Assembly: GCA_014529385.2 (NCBI GenBank) | Contig: CM043954.1 | Coordinates: 99,100,747 to 99,164,746 of the forward strand | Direction of reading: 5' to 3' | DNA length: 64,000 nucleotides | DNA from: Adiantum capillus-veneris | Taxonomy: Eukaryota > Streptophyta > Polypodiopsida > Polypodiales > Pteridaceae | Shown here: positions 24,276-36,244 of the stretch, in pieces | Layout: every line of letters begins with the position of its first letter | How positions within the stretch are numbered: the first letter of the stretch is position 1 | Program-made: the position numbers and the translations under genes | The notes under the pieces: generated by a model | What the model was told of the DNA's origin: nothing | What the model saw: the letters and a program-made list of their open reading frames with translations, nothing else | Databases searched by the model: none

Positions 24276-26760
24276 CTACCCTACACCTAACTGCTTGCGA
24301 AAATGCGCAAAGCTCTTTGAGGGAAGTCCTTTTGTAAGTAGATCAGCATGATTTTCTGTGGTGTGGACTTTGACAAGGTGAAGTTGCTTATCCTCGAGCA
24401 TTTCCTTGATGAAATGATACTTCACATCCACATGCTTTGTCTTTGAGTGATAAACTGGATTGCGAGCTAATTGTATAGCACTTTGACTATCACAATATAA
24501 CACATGCATCTCTTCTTTGATTCCCAAATCTGTTACTAGTCGATTAAGCCAAATTGATTCTTTGCATGCCTCTGATGCTGCAACATATTCAGCCTCTGTA
24601 GTAGACTGAGTAACACAATCTTGTAATCTAGAACGCCATGATACTGCTCCACCAGCCAATGTAAAGACATACCTTGACATAGACCTTCGGTTGTCTAAGT
24701 CACCTGCATAATCTGAGTATGTAAAACCCTTTACACTTAGCTCCTTACTCCCATAGCGTATACGCATACTCTTTGTAGCTTTCAGGTATCTCAATATACC
24801 TTTCACTGCCTCCCAATGTTTCTTGCCTGGGTTTGACATGTATCGACTTACTACTCCCAGTGCAAATGCAATGTCTGGGCGAGTAGCAATCATTGCATAC
24901 ATCAAACTACCCACTGCAGACGCATATGGAATCTTATCCATTTCAGCATGTTCTTCCTCAGACACAGGACAATCTTGTTTGCTAAGTTTCACATATGGTG
25001 GCAATGGAACACTCAATGCCTTTCCCTTATCCATATTGAAACGTTGCAAAACCTTGTCAATATACTCTGTTTGAGATAACCAAATCAACTTCTTTGATCT
25101 GTCTATCTCAATGCGCATACCAAGTATATGACTTGCTTCACCCATGTCTTTCATGTCAAAGGATTTTTCCATCTTTGACTTCAAAGATGAAATTTCTTCC
25201 AAGTGCTTGCCAACAATTAACATGTCATCCACATACAAAATAAGGATCAGCCAAGTGCCATCCTTAGCCTTCTTTTTATATAGACAGTGATCGAACTCAC
25301 TACGTTTGTAGCCTTGAGAAAGCATAAACTTGTGGAACTTATGGTACCATGCCCTCGGTGATTGTTTTAAGCCATAAAGACTCTTTAACAACTGGCATAC
25401 CAAATCTTCCTTGCCTTTCTCAACAAACCCTTTTGGCTACTGCATGTAAATTTCCACATCTAAATCACCATGCAAGAACGCTCTCTTGACATCCATTTGG
25501 TGCAACACCAAATCTAATATGGCAACCAATGCAAGAAAGCATCTCAATGTAGTCATCTTGACCACCGGAGAGAAGACTTCATCAAGGTCAATGCCTTGTT
25601 CTTGCTTAAATCCCTTGCGATCATGCCTTGCTTTGTACTTTGGTTGACTATCATGAGCGGTGATCTTATACCTGTAAACCCATTTACAAGGTATAGACTT
25701 TTTGCCCTGTGGTAATTTAACTAGATTCCATGTCTAGTTTTTATGCAGAGCTGTCATCTCTGACTGCATGGCCAATTGCCAATCCCCGGAGTCCTTCATT
25801 TGCACTGCTTCCTTGTAACATGAAGGCTCATTGCAATCAGCCAACATGACATAGTTCATAGATGGAACAAACCTATCAGGAGGTCGTGTGATACGTCCAT
25901 ATCTACGCACAATAGGTGGCTCAGGCTCAGCTACATCCTGTGGTTCCACTCTATCTTGTCCTTGGTGCTCTTGAGCCTTGACATTTTGTCTTGCACGTGC
26001 AGGTCCATCTTCTTGGAAGAGAACTCTTCTAATCTCCTCAACCCTCTCTGGTTTAGAATGATATTTGGATTCATTAAAGTGAACATCATTGCTGCGGATA
26101 ACCTTTCTGGATTCGAGATCCCAAAGTCTGTAATACATCTCACTAGAATTACCATTCCTTTGCAACGTGAGTATATGCCTCACAACCAAAGACTCTAAGA
26201 TGCTTGTATGAGGGCACCTTACCTGACCATACCATCTCTGCCACTAAATCCTTTTGCAAAACCTTGCTAGGAGATCTAGTAATAAGATGAACATTTGTTG
26301 ATACAGCTTCAACCCAAAACCCATTTGGCAGTTGTGCATTAGACAACATACTTCTGACCTTCTCTTGTATGGTCCTATTCATCCTCTTAGCAACACCATT
26401 TTGAGGAGGATTGTAAGGAGCAGTAAGTTCACGTTTTATACATTTTGACTCACAAAAGTCCTGAAAGGCCTTTGAAACATACTCTCCACCATTGTCAGTG
26501 CGTAAGCATTTAAGCTTCTTGCCACTTTGATTCTCCACAAGTGTCACAAACGTTTTGAAAACACTAAAGGCTTCATCCTTGTGCTTGAGAAAGTAAACCC
26601 ATACTTTCCTCGAGTAATCATCTATAAATGTCATAAAGTAAGAAGCTCCCCCTAGAGATACGTTAGGCATAGGTCCACACAAATCACTATGAACAAGTGC
26701 CAACTGTGTATCTCTTTTACTGCTTCTATGCTTATGTGGCTGTTGTGTTTGCTTACCATA
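24276..26760 (-). pseudogene. Copia A2 integrase, reverse transcriptase and RNase H
   Basis: Integrase at 26149-26703 has D in HSDLCGPM and D in RTDNGGEYV, but the third residue is Lys (NGVAKRMNRT), so it is inactive. A shift near 26150 leads to the linker (25734-26189). A TAG replaces the Lys of the 'NKTW' motif near 25735 and another TAG follows 'IYMQ' near 25440. From 25403 to 24276 the frame is open for 375 codons: LKSLYGLKQSPRAWYHK, the YVDD box in LILYVDDMLIV, DMKDMGEASHILGMRI, then RNase H (FTYSDYAGDLDNRRS, QSTTEAEYVAASEA, YCDSQSAIQ) to LGVG and TAG. This is the best-preserved RT/RNase H of the A family here. Confidence 0.92.
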
Positions 26761-26761
26761 C

Positions 26762-26912
26762 AGAAGAAGAGCACGACGATATTGTGAACTCGCTCTACTG
26801 TAATGTGTAGATCATAGTGAGTTCTTATTAGGTTTTTACAAAAGAATATGTGTACATACCTGGCGGCCCGCCCACTTACCTGGGCGACCACATTGGGCTT
26901 TATACCCCAACA
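26762..26912 (-). repeat. Truncated 5' LTR of copia A2
   Basis: 151 of 192 bp; reverse complement begins TGTTGGGGTATAAAGCCC and breaks off at the phrase GTGCTCTTCTTCT. To its left is integrase-region sequence with no primer site. Confidence 0.92.
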
Positions 26913-26920
26913 ATTATGAC

Positions 26921-27575
26921 ACCTTGGAAGGCCAATCAATAGGCTTTGGGCACACCATGAGGGTAACCTTGCTAGGGGCTTGACATGTGTCCTACTTGCC
27001 TCTTGGGAAAGGGATGCCCTTTGGGAGTAGCCACCCACCCTTCTTGCATGGCTCACCCCCTCCTTGTAGGGATTTGCTTTGACTTTTGTGCCACCTCAAG
27101 CCCCTGAACCTTGGGCCTAGTTCTCACCACAAGCTTGGCCTTAAGCCCCTCAAGCTTGGGCTAGGTTCTCACCTCAAGTACAACCCTAACATCTCAAGCA
27201 TTCCAAGCACCTCAAGCATCTCAATCCTCAAGCACTTCAATCATCTCAAGCATCTCAATCATCAAGCATGACAAACACCTCAGGCTTAGGCCGGGTTCCC
27301 ACCTCAAGCACAACCCTAGTTTACCTAAGGTCAAAGGACTAACTATTGGAGGTCTCCAATGAAGCTAACCGTAAGGTCTTTATGCTCCATTGGTTAGCCT
27401 TGCTCTTTGATAGACCATCTTTCATTTGGGCCCCTTTACCATTGGCCCCGTGTTGAGATAGATCTATAAGCACATGTCTATATCCTAACCCTTTTTCCCA
27501 TTTATTCTCGCACATTAAATGATCAGTTTAATATGGGAAATCATATGGGGTGGTTAGATCTTAGATTTTTTGACA
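26921..27575 (-). repeat. LTR fragment of the B family
   Basis: Matches 19208-19891 of the B 3' LTR closely (CTTGGAAGGCCAA.CAATAGGCTTT, CTCAAGC repeats, end TTTTTTGACA). Its left part is not adjacent; it starts abruptly after the end of the chimeric LTR. Confidence 0.85.
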
Positions 27576-28682
<1,107 letters not shown>

Positions 28683-28766
28683 TGTTAGGAAATAAGACGT
28701 AGCTAAATAGATAATTGAGTAGATTACTTAATGGAGAGATACAGATTTACATACACGAGATTATAG

Positions 28767-28859
<93 letters not shown>

Positions 28860-29507
28860 CACGATATACGTGGTTCACCCAATGTGGGCTACGTCCACGG
28901 GAAAGCAGCCACTCAATGGATTTAGTACTTCAAAACAAGAAGTAGTTTACAAAGGGATTATACCCTTAATGGAGCTCCCGCCTTGCTTCACTCTCACCAC
29001 CTCACACTCACCTTGTTGCATCAACTTCACACTATGAAATGTGTGTAGAAATGGCCTCCTTTTATAGGCCAAAAGGGCTGCCCTCTCTCATGAGAGGCAG
29101 CCATGTGTAGCCGCCCTTGTGTAGATAAGTCCAAATCGGACCCTCCAATCCGCCCATATGTGGCCACCCTTGAGAAGATAAGTCCGCTTTTGAATTCGGC
29201 CACCGGCCATCGACTTCCGACCACCGGCCACCGGCCATTGACTACCGGCCAACCGACGGTTGTTTTTTGACCACTTTCCAGACGCCGTCCGGCCATAATA
29301 TTCCGGCGAAAAGGAATATTTCGACGAGGGAAAAAAAGTCTCGGGGGCTTCCCCTAGAGTTGCCCCTGGTTTTTTAGTGTGAAAATTTTGGTTTCCAGTG
29401 AGGGATTTACCTTCACGCACGATGGCTTCTCCTCATAATGGGGGCCTTACAAATGTGCGCTTTTACCACAGAAAATTACAAGGGTAAATCAGGCTCCATA
29501 CTTAACA
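28683..29507 (-). repeat. Solo LTR of the copia C family
   Basis: 825 bp, plus strand TGTTAGGAAATAAG...CCATACTTAACA, flanked by the 5-bp duplication GCCTA (28678-28682 and 29508-29512). It is the reverse complement of the LTR at 60358-61142 along its whole length, including the CCGGCC/GGTGGTCGG repeats and TATA box (plus-strand CCTTTTATAGG near 29058). A (GA)n tract of about 85 bp (28771-28855) is far longer than the 22-bp CT tract of the other copy. No internal sequence flanks it, so LTR-LTR recombination removed the rest. Confidence 0.95.
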
Positions 29508-29512
29508 GCCTA

Positions 29513-29984
29513 TTCGCAAGAAGAATTGGTTGAACACCTGCTCTAGGAGTCAAAATGCCACCAATGAGCATGAACAAAGATGAAGAGAATTGGTTTTTCC
29601 AAAGTTAAGATATTGCCGGAAATTTAGAGGGAGTTAGTGCCATACAAAAGTGGAAATGGCTCCAATTTGGAAGAATTTGTGGTTGCTGCAAGAGAAGAGA
29701 TAGTTGTCAGTCATGACATTGTTTTAGGGTGATGAGGATGCAATCGCCAGAAGAGGGAAATTAGAAGTAGGGATGTCCATTGAAGGGAAGGGGAATGGCT
29801 CTAAATCCAAATATCAGCATTTATGTCTGCATTTGAGAAATTTCATATTAGCCTTATAAATACAATGTTACTTACACATGTTATTAGAGGAATTTTTTTC
29901 ACACCTTATAAATACCATGTGTGTCATGGGGAGATGTATAAAGATAACACACACACATATGTACCATTGGTAAGACTTAGTAAG

Positions 29985-30031
<47 letters not shown>

Positions 30032-30328
30032 CCCCCTCTCTCCCTCTCCAATTTGTGTGTGTGTGTGTGGAGTTGTTGCATGAAAATGCTACCTTTCATA
30101 TGGTTACAAGAGAAATTTTAGTCCATTTTGATGCCCAATAGTCCCACACCAACTTCCTTGCCGACATGTATTGTGAGATGAGACCCCTCCTCTTCTCTCA
30201 CTTCATCTTCATCATGGAGGGCTATGTTTATATGCCATCATGGTTCAACCCTCCTACATTAGATCTTTCACCATGCCTTCTTCATCTTGTCGGGCTTTGT
30301 GTTGACAAAATATGTCCCCTGACATTGG

Positions 30329-30426
<98 letters not shown>

Positions 30427-30599
30427 TACTTGAGCAAGCCATCCGTCATCTATGTTGACTATGAAAGCAACTAATTAAGCTCATACATGCACAACTTATT
30501 AAGGTCATACACGCAAAATTTAATTCTAAAAAAATATTACCCCTTATGAGTACCATGTGTGTCATGGTAAGAGCGAGCAAGACTCACCGAAGGAGGGTT
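29513..30599. other. Non-coding DNA with CT and GA microsatellites
   Basis: (CT)n at 29988-30029 and (GA)n at 30331-30424. The phrase ATACCATGTGTGTCATGG occurs near 29914 and again as GTACCATGTGTGTCATGG near 30550. No gene is seen. Confidence 0.7.
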
Positions 30600-31013
30600 A
30601 TGTGAGCCAGTGTGAAAAGGTTGCCAAGTTATTACCCCGCTTGATAAAGACTTTCTTCCAACACCGTTTTAGCATATAATGACGCATCCTTTGACATGAG
30701 CATGAAAATCTCCCCACCATTCTGCTTAACCCGTGTGAGAAGGTTGCCAATTTACAAGCCAATGTTGACATTAAATAGAAAACCTCTATAAAGTTCTTCT
30801 TGTTATAATGTACCTCGCTCATTGGTTTCCATTTGTTAAATAAAATTTTGTTGCTAGAAAACACTATAAATTTTGTCATAATGTAGTTGCAACCATTTAA
30901 AATATGTAAAGTCCGAAAAAAACCACATGAATTTTGATAGTCCAGTCTCGTTTTACATTGGGACATTCCTCCAAGCTTGTGTGAAGAATTTTAGAGTGCC
31001 CCTAAACGTAACA
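30600..31013 (+). repeat. Possible LTR ending at a primer-binding site
   Basis: The stretch ends CCTAAACGTAACA one base before a primer-site match at 31015. Its first 120 bp (CCCGCTTGATAAAGACTTTC...GACATGAGCATGAAAA..CCCCACCA) recur at 7665-7692 plus 12759-12830, where A1 split that copy. The start is uncertain; TGTGAGCC at 30600 would make a 414-bp LTR. Confidence 0.4.
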
Positions 31014-31014
31014 A

Positions 31015-31027
31015 TTGGTATTAGAGC
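31015..31027 (+). other. Primer-binding-site-like sequence
   Basis: TTGGTATTAGAGC matches the tRNA-iMet primer site TTGGTATCAGAGC with one mismatch, at the spacing expected after an LTR end (…TAACA). The downstream internal region is not recognisable. Confidence 0.55.
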
Positions 31028-31964
31028 AAGCTATAAATTATAGATTTTTAGGCACCAACACCCCATACTTTACCATCTCCCATTCTCCTCCTATTGAAGA
31101 TAATTTTTATGAGCCTAGCAGGCCGGTAAATCCTTCAAATTTGCTCCTAAGAGTTCAATGGCATCAAAAATTTGAGTTTACATATTGGCCTCCATATCCA
31201 CTATTGGTATCTATAGATATTCATTGCTCTACTACTTGGTCACCTTCCATATCCACTACTGGTAGTATAGATATTCATTGCTCTACTACTCTATATCCAC
31301 TATCGGTAGCTATAAGCTGTATTACAACAACATAAATTGTTTCTATTTGTGTCTCCCTCTCTCTCAGAAGTGGTTGCATCAAGAATAAACAAGGGCTAGT
31401 GAGAATCCAATTCAATATGAGAATCTATTTGAAGCGCTTTGAAATGCAAATCCTGATGACGCCAAGACTACAAAGATGTCTCTTCCTAAACTAGGGTAGT
31501 AGTGAAGTTACACAAGGAAGGGGAGCTTTGATCATGATGGAGGAAGAGAATCAAAAAGAGAATTTAGAGGAAGCCATCTTGGAGGTGGAGGAATTTGTAA
31601 TGGTCTTTCAATGATGGAAGAACTAAATATACAAATCTCAAATGATGGAGGTGGAGGAATTTGTACCGCTCTCTCAATTATGGAAGAACAAAATGTACAA
31701 ACTTGAAATGTGAAGCGTACAAAATACCATAAAAAGCATGCCCTTTTCTGAGAAGTCATTAGAAATTATATGAACATGAATTGTTGGACTCTCCAAGAGC
31801 ATCACTTGGATGCCCCAATTAGTAGATAGTAAGCTTTAGGAAGGGAGCTGGTATTTTATGGAGAAGGAATTGATGGCTTCATTGGTGTTTTTACCATTGC
31901 AGATAGAGAACTTGAGCCTCAAGTGTCCTAAACCATGCATTCGAGAGAATCCTTTGTGTAAAAG
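31028..31964. other. No recognised gene; short duplications
   Basis: Contains a repeat around GGTATCTATAGATATTCATTGCTCTACTACT (31207-31300) and a two-copy repeat of about 65 bp, GATGGAGGTGGAGGAATTTGTA with ATGGAAGAACAAAATGTACAAA (about 31578-31645 and 31643-31708). A plus-strand frame across the latter reads Gly-rich and ends in TGA; I do not recognise it. Confidence 0.4.
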
Positions 31965-32154
31965 AAATATGGGCAAAGCAAGCATTAACCATCCTCAATG
32001 TATATGGCCCCTACCACACCAAGGAAAGAGATAAATTGTGAGTAAATATCAGAGACACCCCTATTGAAAGGGATTGGTGCCTCATTGGGGTCGATTTTAA
32101 TATGGTTGAGTCTAAAAAAGACAAGACAGGCCCTTCTAGCCTCTTGATGGGATA
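31965..32154 (+). pseudogene. LINE endonuclease fragment
   Basis: The plus strand reads WAKQALTILNVYGPYHTKERDKL, a TGA, then RDTPIERDWCLIGVDFNMVE and KKDKTGPSSLLMG before TAA. This is the C-terminal part of an L1-type apurinic endonuclease ('L.I.NVYGP', 'W.LIGGDFN.V....DK.G'; the second Gly of GGDFN is Val here). The endonuclease nicks target DNA for target-primed reverse transcription. Only about 60 codons survive; no LINE reverse transcriptase follows, because gypsy sequence begins at once. Confidence 0.75.
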
Positions 32155-32166
32155 ATAAAAAGATGG

Positions 32167-34596
32167 ATGGGAAAGCCTATTCCTCAAATCACAATGCCTT
32201 TCATTGATGATTTGCCTATCAAAGGATGTGAAGAAAGTGACAAAGATGAAGCTTTGGATCTCAAGGGATGTCGCAGGTTTGTGGTAAATCACATAAATGA
32301 TTGTGATAAAATTTTGTCTAGGTTGGAAGAAGTGAATCTTACATTGTCAAGGAAAAAGTCTATGTTTGGTGTCAATGAAGTGCTTATTGTGTGGCACATA
32401 TGCGGGCCATATGGTAGGAAACCTTGTCCAACAAAGATAGATGCCATCCAAAGAATGAAAGAAACGTGCACTAGCATCACTGAGGTTAGAAGGTTTCTGG
32501 GAGCATGTGTCTTCTATGTTATTTGGATTCCACATTATGCACATGTAGCTGATCCTCCTTATCAGCTGCTTAGAAAGAATCAGAAGTTTAAATGGACAGA
32601 AGCACATGTAAAATCCATGAAAAAGCTAAAGGAGTTGCTCCAGTCAGCAACAACTTTGAGAAAGGTAGACTATGAGTGTCAAAGGCCAGTAATTGTGACA
32701 GTAGACACCAGTCCTACAGGGATTGGATGGGCAATAGGGCAAGATGACAAAGAAGGACACAGGTATGTGGTAAGATATGGAGCAAAAGTACTAAGTGCTC
32801 GCCAAAGAAACTATCCACAAATAAAGAGAGAGTTATGGGGTATGGTTATAGCCTTGAAAAGTGGGAAAGAGTACCTAATTGGTGCATGTGTGGTTGTAGA
32901 AACAGATTGTCTACCACTTCTTGGGATGATTACAAGCTCCTCAACACCAGACATTGCTATGTTGCCATGGATTGCCTACATTAAGTCCTTAAATCCCGAG
33001 TTTAAGCACATTGCAGGTAAAGACAATACAGTGGAAGATATTCTATCAAGGGCAAGGTATGAAGATGAGTCACAAATGATTGATGAGGGAGATGATGTAG
33101 GTACAAAGTTCTATTCTATCTCTCATGTCAAAGGTAACAATGTCTGCATGACTAATCTACTTGAATCATTCTTGAAAGAGCTTTATGAAGGGGATTGGCT
33201 TCTTATTGGAAGCTACTTGAGTATTCTAACAAAACAGGATGATTGGTCTGAACAAGAATTCAAGAGGATACGCAGGAAAGAATATGGGTACTTTTTGAGG
33301 GATGGTTACTTGTGGAAGCATCCTAAACAAAAGGGTGCTACACCACAACGGGTTATATGCAAAAAAGAGACTCAAGTAAAGCTCATGCAAGAGTTTCATG
33401 AGAGTCTATGGGCTCGACACAGGGGTGTGTGGGCAACCTTCTCCAAGTTGAAAGAAAAATAATGGTGGAAGGGTATGTATAAAGATGTATCTCAATTTGT
33501 AGAGTCATGTATAACTTGTCAAATGTATTCAAATGTTCGACATCGTGATGGATTGCACCCTACATATCCACTAGCCATGCACTATAAATGGGTTGTGGAT
33601 CTAGTCACAATGCCTTTAGGACTCTGGCAGATGAGATACTTGGTTCTTGCACGAGAAGACCTAACTAATCAGGTTGAAGGAAGAGCATTAAGAGCTAAAA
33701 CCACAGAAGCTGTGTGCAGATTCCTTCTTGATGAGGTGATTTGCCGATATGGTTGTGTGGGAAAGATCACTGCAGATAGAGGTGATCTGGATGCCGAAGA
33801 AGAAAGGGAGTTCTTTTCTAGATTAGGAATCAAGCTTTCTCTTACCATAGCTTACAACCCTGAAGGCAATGGAAAGAGTGAAAGAGGGCATCCTCCTATC
33901 ATCAAAGCTTTGGCCAAGGCTTGCAAAGGAAGAGTTGGTGAGTGGCCAAAACTGTTACCATATGCTTTATGGGCTGATCGTACAACACATAGCTCAATAA
34001 CTGGCTACATGCCTGCGGAGCTAATGTATGGTCAAAAGCCAGTGATGCCGATTGAAGATACAATTCCCACATGGAATGTACTACCTTGGCAAGAGGGGCT
34101 TAGCAGGGAAGATCTCCTTGCACTGAGTATAAGGCAACTAGAGAGAAGACCTGGAGACATTGAAGCTGCAAAAGAACGACTCAAAAATGCAAGGTTGAAA
34201 AACAAGGAATACTTTGATAAGCGACATCGACTCAGGAGCAAAGCAATTGACAAAGGTGACTAGGTTTTGGTGTATGATAGTAGCCTTGATAACCAGCACA
34301 CAATCATGCGTAAGTTTTCAAAACGATGGTTTGGACCGTACGTTGTAATGCATGTGCATGAAAATGCTACTTATAGCTTGTCTGAATTAGATGGTACAGA
34401 AGTAAAGATTCACAAGAGAAGAGGAGACAATGATCCAGAAGATGTTGATGAGGAAGAAGAGCAAACCACAGGTAAAGATCAAAGTGAAGATGAAGCTTTG
34501 GAATCATCTAGTGAAGAAGAAAGCAAGGAAGATGTACAAGAGGGCTGTTCTTACAAAGAAATAATGTGGCACATATCGGAGGATGTGCAGGTTTAG
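32167..34596 (+). pseudogene. Gypsy element F pol, 5'-truncated
   Basis: Starts inside RT at the catalytic box (TMPFIDDLPIKG; FIDD in place of YVDD/FLDD), so gag, protease and most of RT are missing. RNase H follows (VTVDTSPTGIGWAIG, RELWGMVIALKSGKEYL, VETDCLPLL). After an integrase zinc-binding region (H...H near 33395-33425, CITC at about 33511) a TAA at 33460 interrupts. The core has D in WVVDLVTMP, D in TADRGDLDAEEE and E in NPEGNGKSERGH, so the triad is present. A TAG at 34261 replaces a Trp, then a GPY/F-like module (KRWFGPYVVMHV) and a strongly acidic tail (EDVDEEEE, SSSEEESKED) end at 34596. The phrase YLVLAREDLTNQVEGRAL differs from the chromovirus and Tat integrases in this window. 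Confidence 0.88.
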
Positions 34597-34877
34597 AGGG
34601 GGTGGATGTCGTACTGTGACACGTACATAGTGGGAACGCATGCTACAAGATCTATCTTGTAACTTTTTAGATACATAATTATCTTTCCTATAATGTACAT
34701 ATGCATATTTAAGTATAATAATAAGACTTCTATCTCATCCTATTATTTTTCTCAAAGGTAACCTATCTTTACTTTACCATCAGAAAATACTATGAGAAAA
34801 GCATCATTAGCTCCGCCTCTTTAACTTGCGGCAAAAAGCATTGATTCTTTATTTCTACTATTTCATTATCATCTCAC
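34597..34877 (+). repeat. Polypurine tract and probable 3' LTR of gypsy F
   Basis: The pol stop overlaps TAGAGGGGGTGGA, a polypurine tract, directly followed by TGTCGTACTGTGACACG at 34608. A plausible LTR end is ATCATCTCACA at 34877, giving about 270 bp, but without a partner LTR or duplication the right end is a guess. A small palindrome (CCCTAGATAG...TATATCTAGGG) follows at 34878-34902. Confidence 0.5.
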
Positions 34878-34902
34878 ACCCTAGATAGATCCTATATCTA
34901 GG

Positions 34903-35685
34903 GTAAACTCCAATATATATATATATTCTATGTATTTTTCTTATATTTCTTTTTAAATAGCTACTAGGCGGGAATCAAATCCTAGTGGGACACTAGGTGG
35001 CATGATTTCAAAGATACACTTATTTTAATGCATTATTGCAAGCATGATTACAAAACTTTGTCAAGGAGCAATGTCATGCTTTCATATGGCATGAGGTGTC
35101 CTTTGGAATTAAATGAAAGTCTAGGCTAAGGGGACCACGGGAAGACTTTTGCTGCCAGAAATGGACCCTATTTTGATGAATTTTTTACACAAGGTTCCAA
35201 TCCAAATTGGAAAATGATTTTAAAATGAAAATCGTAGCTAATGAGCTGAAGTTTTTGCCCATATTTTTACTTTTTTATTTGGAGCCATGATTGAGGAGAT
35301 ATGATCAAAATACTGGACCCCAGTCTGCCCACATCATGCGGGGACAGCTCATTTCCAACTTTTCCAATTCCTATTCACACTGGCTCCTCTCTTCTTGTGT
35401 AAACCCTTGGGGGTTCCCTTCACCTATAAAAGGGGACCTCTTCTTCCTTGAAAATAAACTCAAGCATTCAAGCCATTGATGAGAGGAATTCTTGAGGGAG
35501 TGAGTAGTAATGCCTAATTGTACTTAGCCCCATTAACATAAGCCCAAGCCTACACTTTCTCCTAGAGGAAAACTGGCCATTCTTGTATGCTATCCTTGGA
35601 AGATCAACTCTAATCAAAGAAGGTGTTATACTTGGCGTATCAATCAAAGTGGAGTGCTCCCCTCTTCTTCTCTCTCCATCAATAA
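34903..35685 (+). promoter_or_regulatory. LTR-like promoter region H with TATA box
   Basis: TATA box CCTATAAAAGGGG at about 35424-35436, followed by a CT-rich leader, and ending in CTCCATCA just before a primer-site-like sequence. This is the arrangement of an LTR U3-R-U5. The left end and the partner LTR were not found. Confidence 0.45.
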
Positions 35686-35698
35686 TGGTGCCGAACGG
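35686..35698 (+). other. Possible primer-binding site of element H
   Basis: TGGTGCCGAACGG begins with the TGG complement of a tRNA CCA end, four bases after a CA that could end an LTR. The tRNA cannot be named by eye. Confidence 0.4.
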
Positions 35699-35770
35699 TT
35701 TGTCAAGTAAGATGTGTTCTACATTGATGTTTTATTGATTTCTTGTTGTTTTCTTTTTCATCTCTAATCC

Positions 35771-35773
<3 letters not shown>

Positions 35774-35822
<49 letters not shown>
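35774..35822. repeat. (AT)n microsatellite
   Basis: About 24 AT units without interruption. Confidence 0.97.
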
Positions 35823-35827
<5 letters not shown>

Positions 35828-36025
35828 CTAATCTCATCTCCTTAACCAAACCTATCTCTCTTATTCTTAGTAATTCATCCTCTCTGCAAATTCTAGGTTC
35901 TCGTTTCTACAAGTACATCTCTTCCCGCAGTATCCTTATTGCCTACGGGCAAGAATAGGGCTTGGGAGGGAAACTTCTCATCTCTTCACTTCTCTCATAT
36001 CTACATTTCTCACATACTATCCTAG

Positions 36026-36244
36026 ATGAATAACCCACATGATGATCATTTCTATCGCTTTAACTATGTACGATCTATTAGAATTAACGTATGGATTAGC
36101 CGAAAAATACACTTTCAACAACGTATAGTGTTTCTCTTTGGCCCAGAAAGGCTTAATGAAATACTTCTATCACCGGATCCCATCATACTACCTCTCATAG
36201 ACTATAACTTTTCTTTTGACGTAAGCGTAGTTATCTTGCTATGA
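36026..36244 (+). CDS. Small unidentified ORF, first of an overlapping homologous pair
   Basis: 72 codons. The ATG is fixed by an in-frame TAG immediately before it. The product (MNNPHDDHFYRFNYVRSI...) has a conserved core 'K..FQ..I..LFG..RLN.I....P.ILP.I.Y..S.DV....L' that is shared, without gaps, with the next ORF: 23 of 54 aligned residues are identical. 14 of those 23 are written with different codons (for example Ser TCT against AGC, Arg AGG against AGA, Leu CTT against TTG), which suggests selection at protein level. There is no clear transmembrane segment or known motif. It lies about 330 bp after the possible primer site of element H, that is, in the gag position of an LTR element. 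The function is unknown. Confidence 0.5.
   Translation: MNNPHDDHFYRFNYVRSIRINVWISRKIHFQQRIVFLFGPERLNEILLSPDPIILPLIDYNFSFDVSVVILL

Larger units (their letters stand above)
24007..26912 (-). mobile_element. Copia A2: internally deleted copia, minus strand
   Basis: Second member of the A family, flanked by the target-site duplication ATTAT (24002-24006 and 26913-26917) in the last bases of the chimeric LTR. The 3' LTR (24007-24198, 192 bp) is complete; the 5' LTR is cut to 151 bp (26762-26912). The LTR remainder, primer site, leader, gag and protease are missing, joined directly to the GAG-pre-integrase/integrase boundary at about 26760. It retains the RT core that A1 lacks. Confidence 0.93.
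18304..27575 (-). mobile_element. Element B: rearranged chromovirus (Ty3/gypsy), minus strand
   Basis: Left (3') LTR 18304-19891 starts TGTAACGG and ends TTATGACA in plus orientation. The right LTR end at 27575 reads TTTTTTGACA. Flanking pentamers GGAAG (18299-18303) and AGAAG (27576-27580) differ by one base and could be the decayed target-site duplication. Inside are a minus-strand pol remnant, then a chimeric LTR (22172-24006 plus 26918-26920) and a second LTR piece (26921-27575). Gag, protease, the primer site and the RT N-terminus are gone. Copia A2 is inserted in the chimeric LTR. How the LTR pieces were joined is inference. Confidence 0.7.

Noticed and set aside
34878-34902. Small palindrome as a terminator or operator
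   Set aside because: Short and AT-rich, with no gene context; left as a note under the F LTR.
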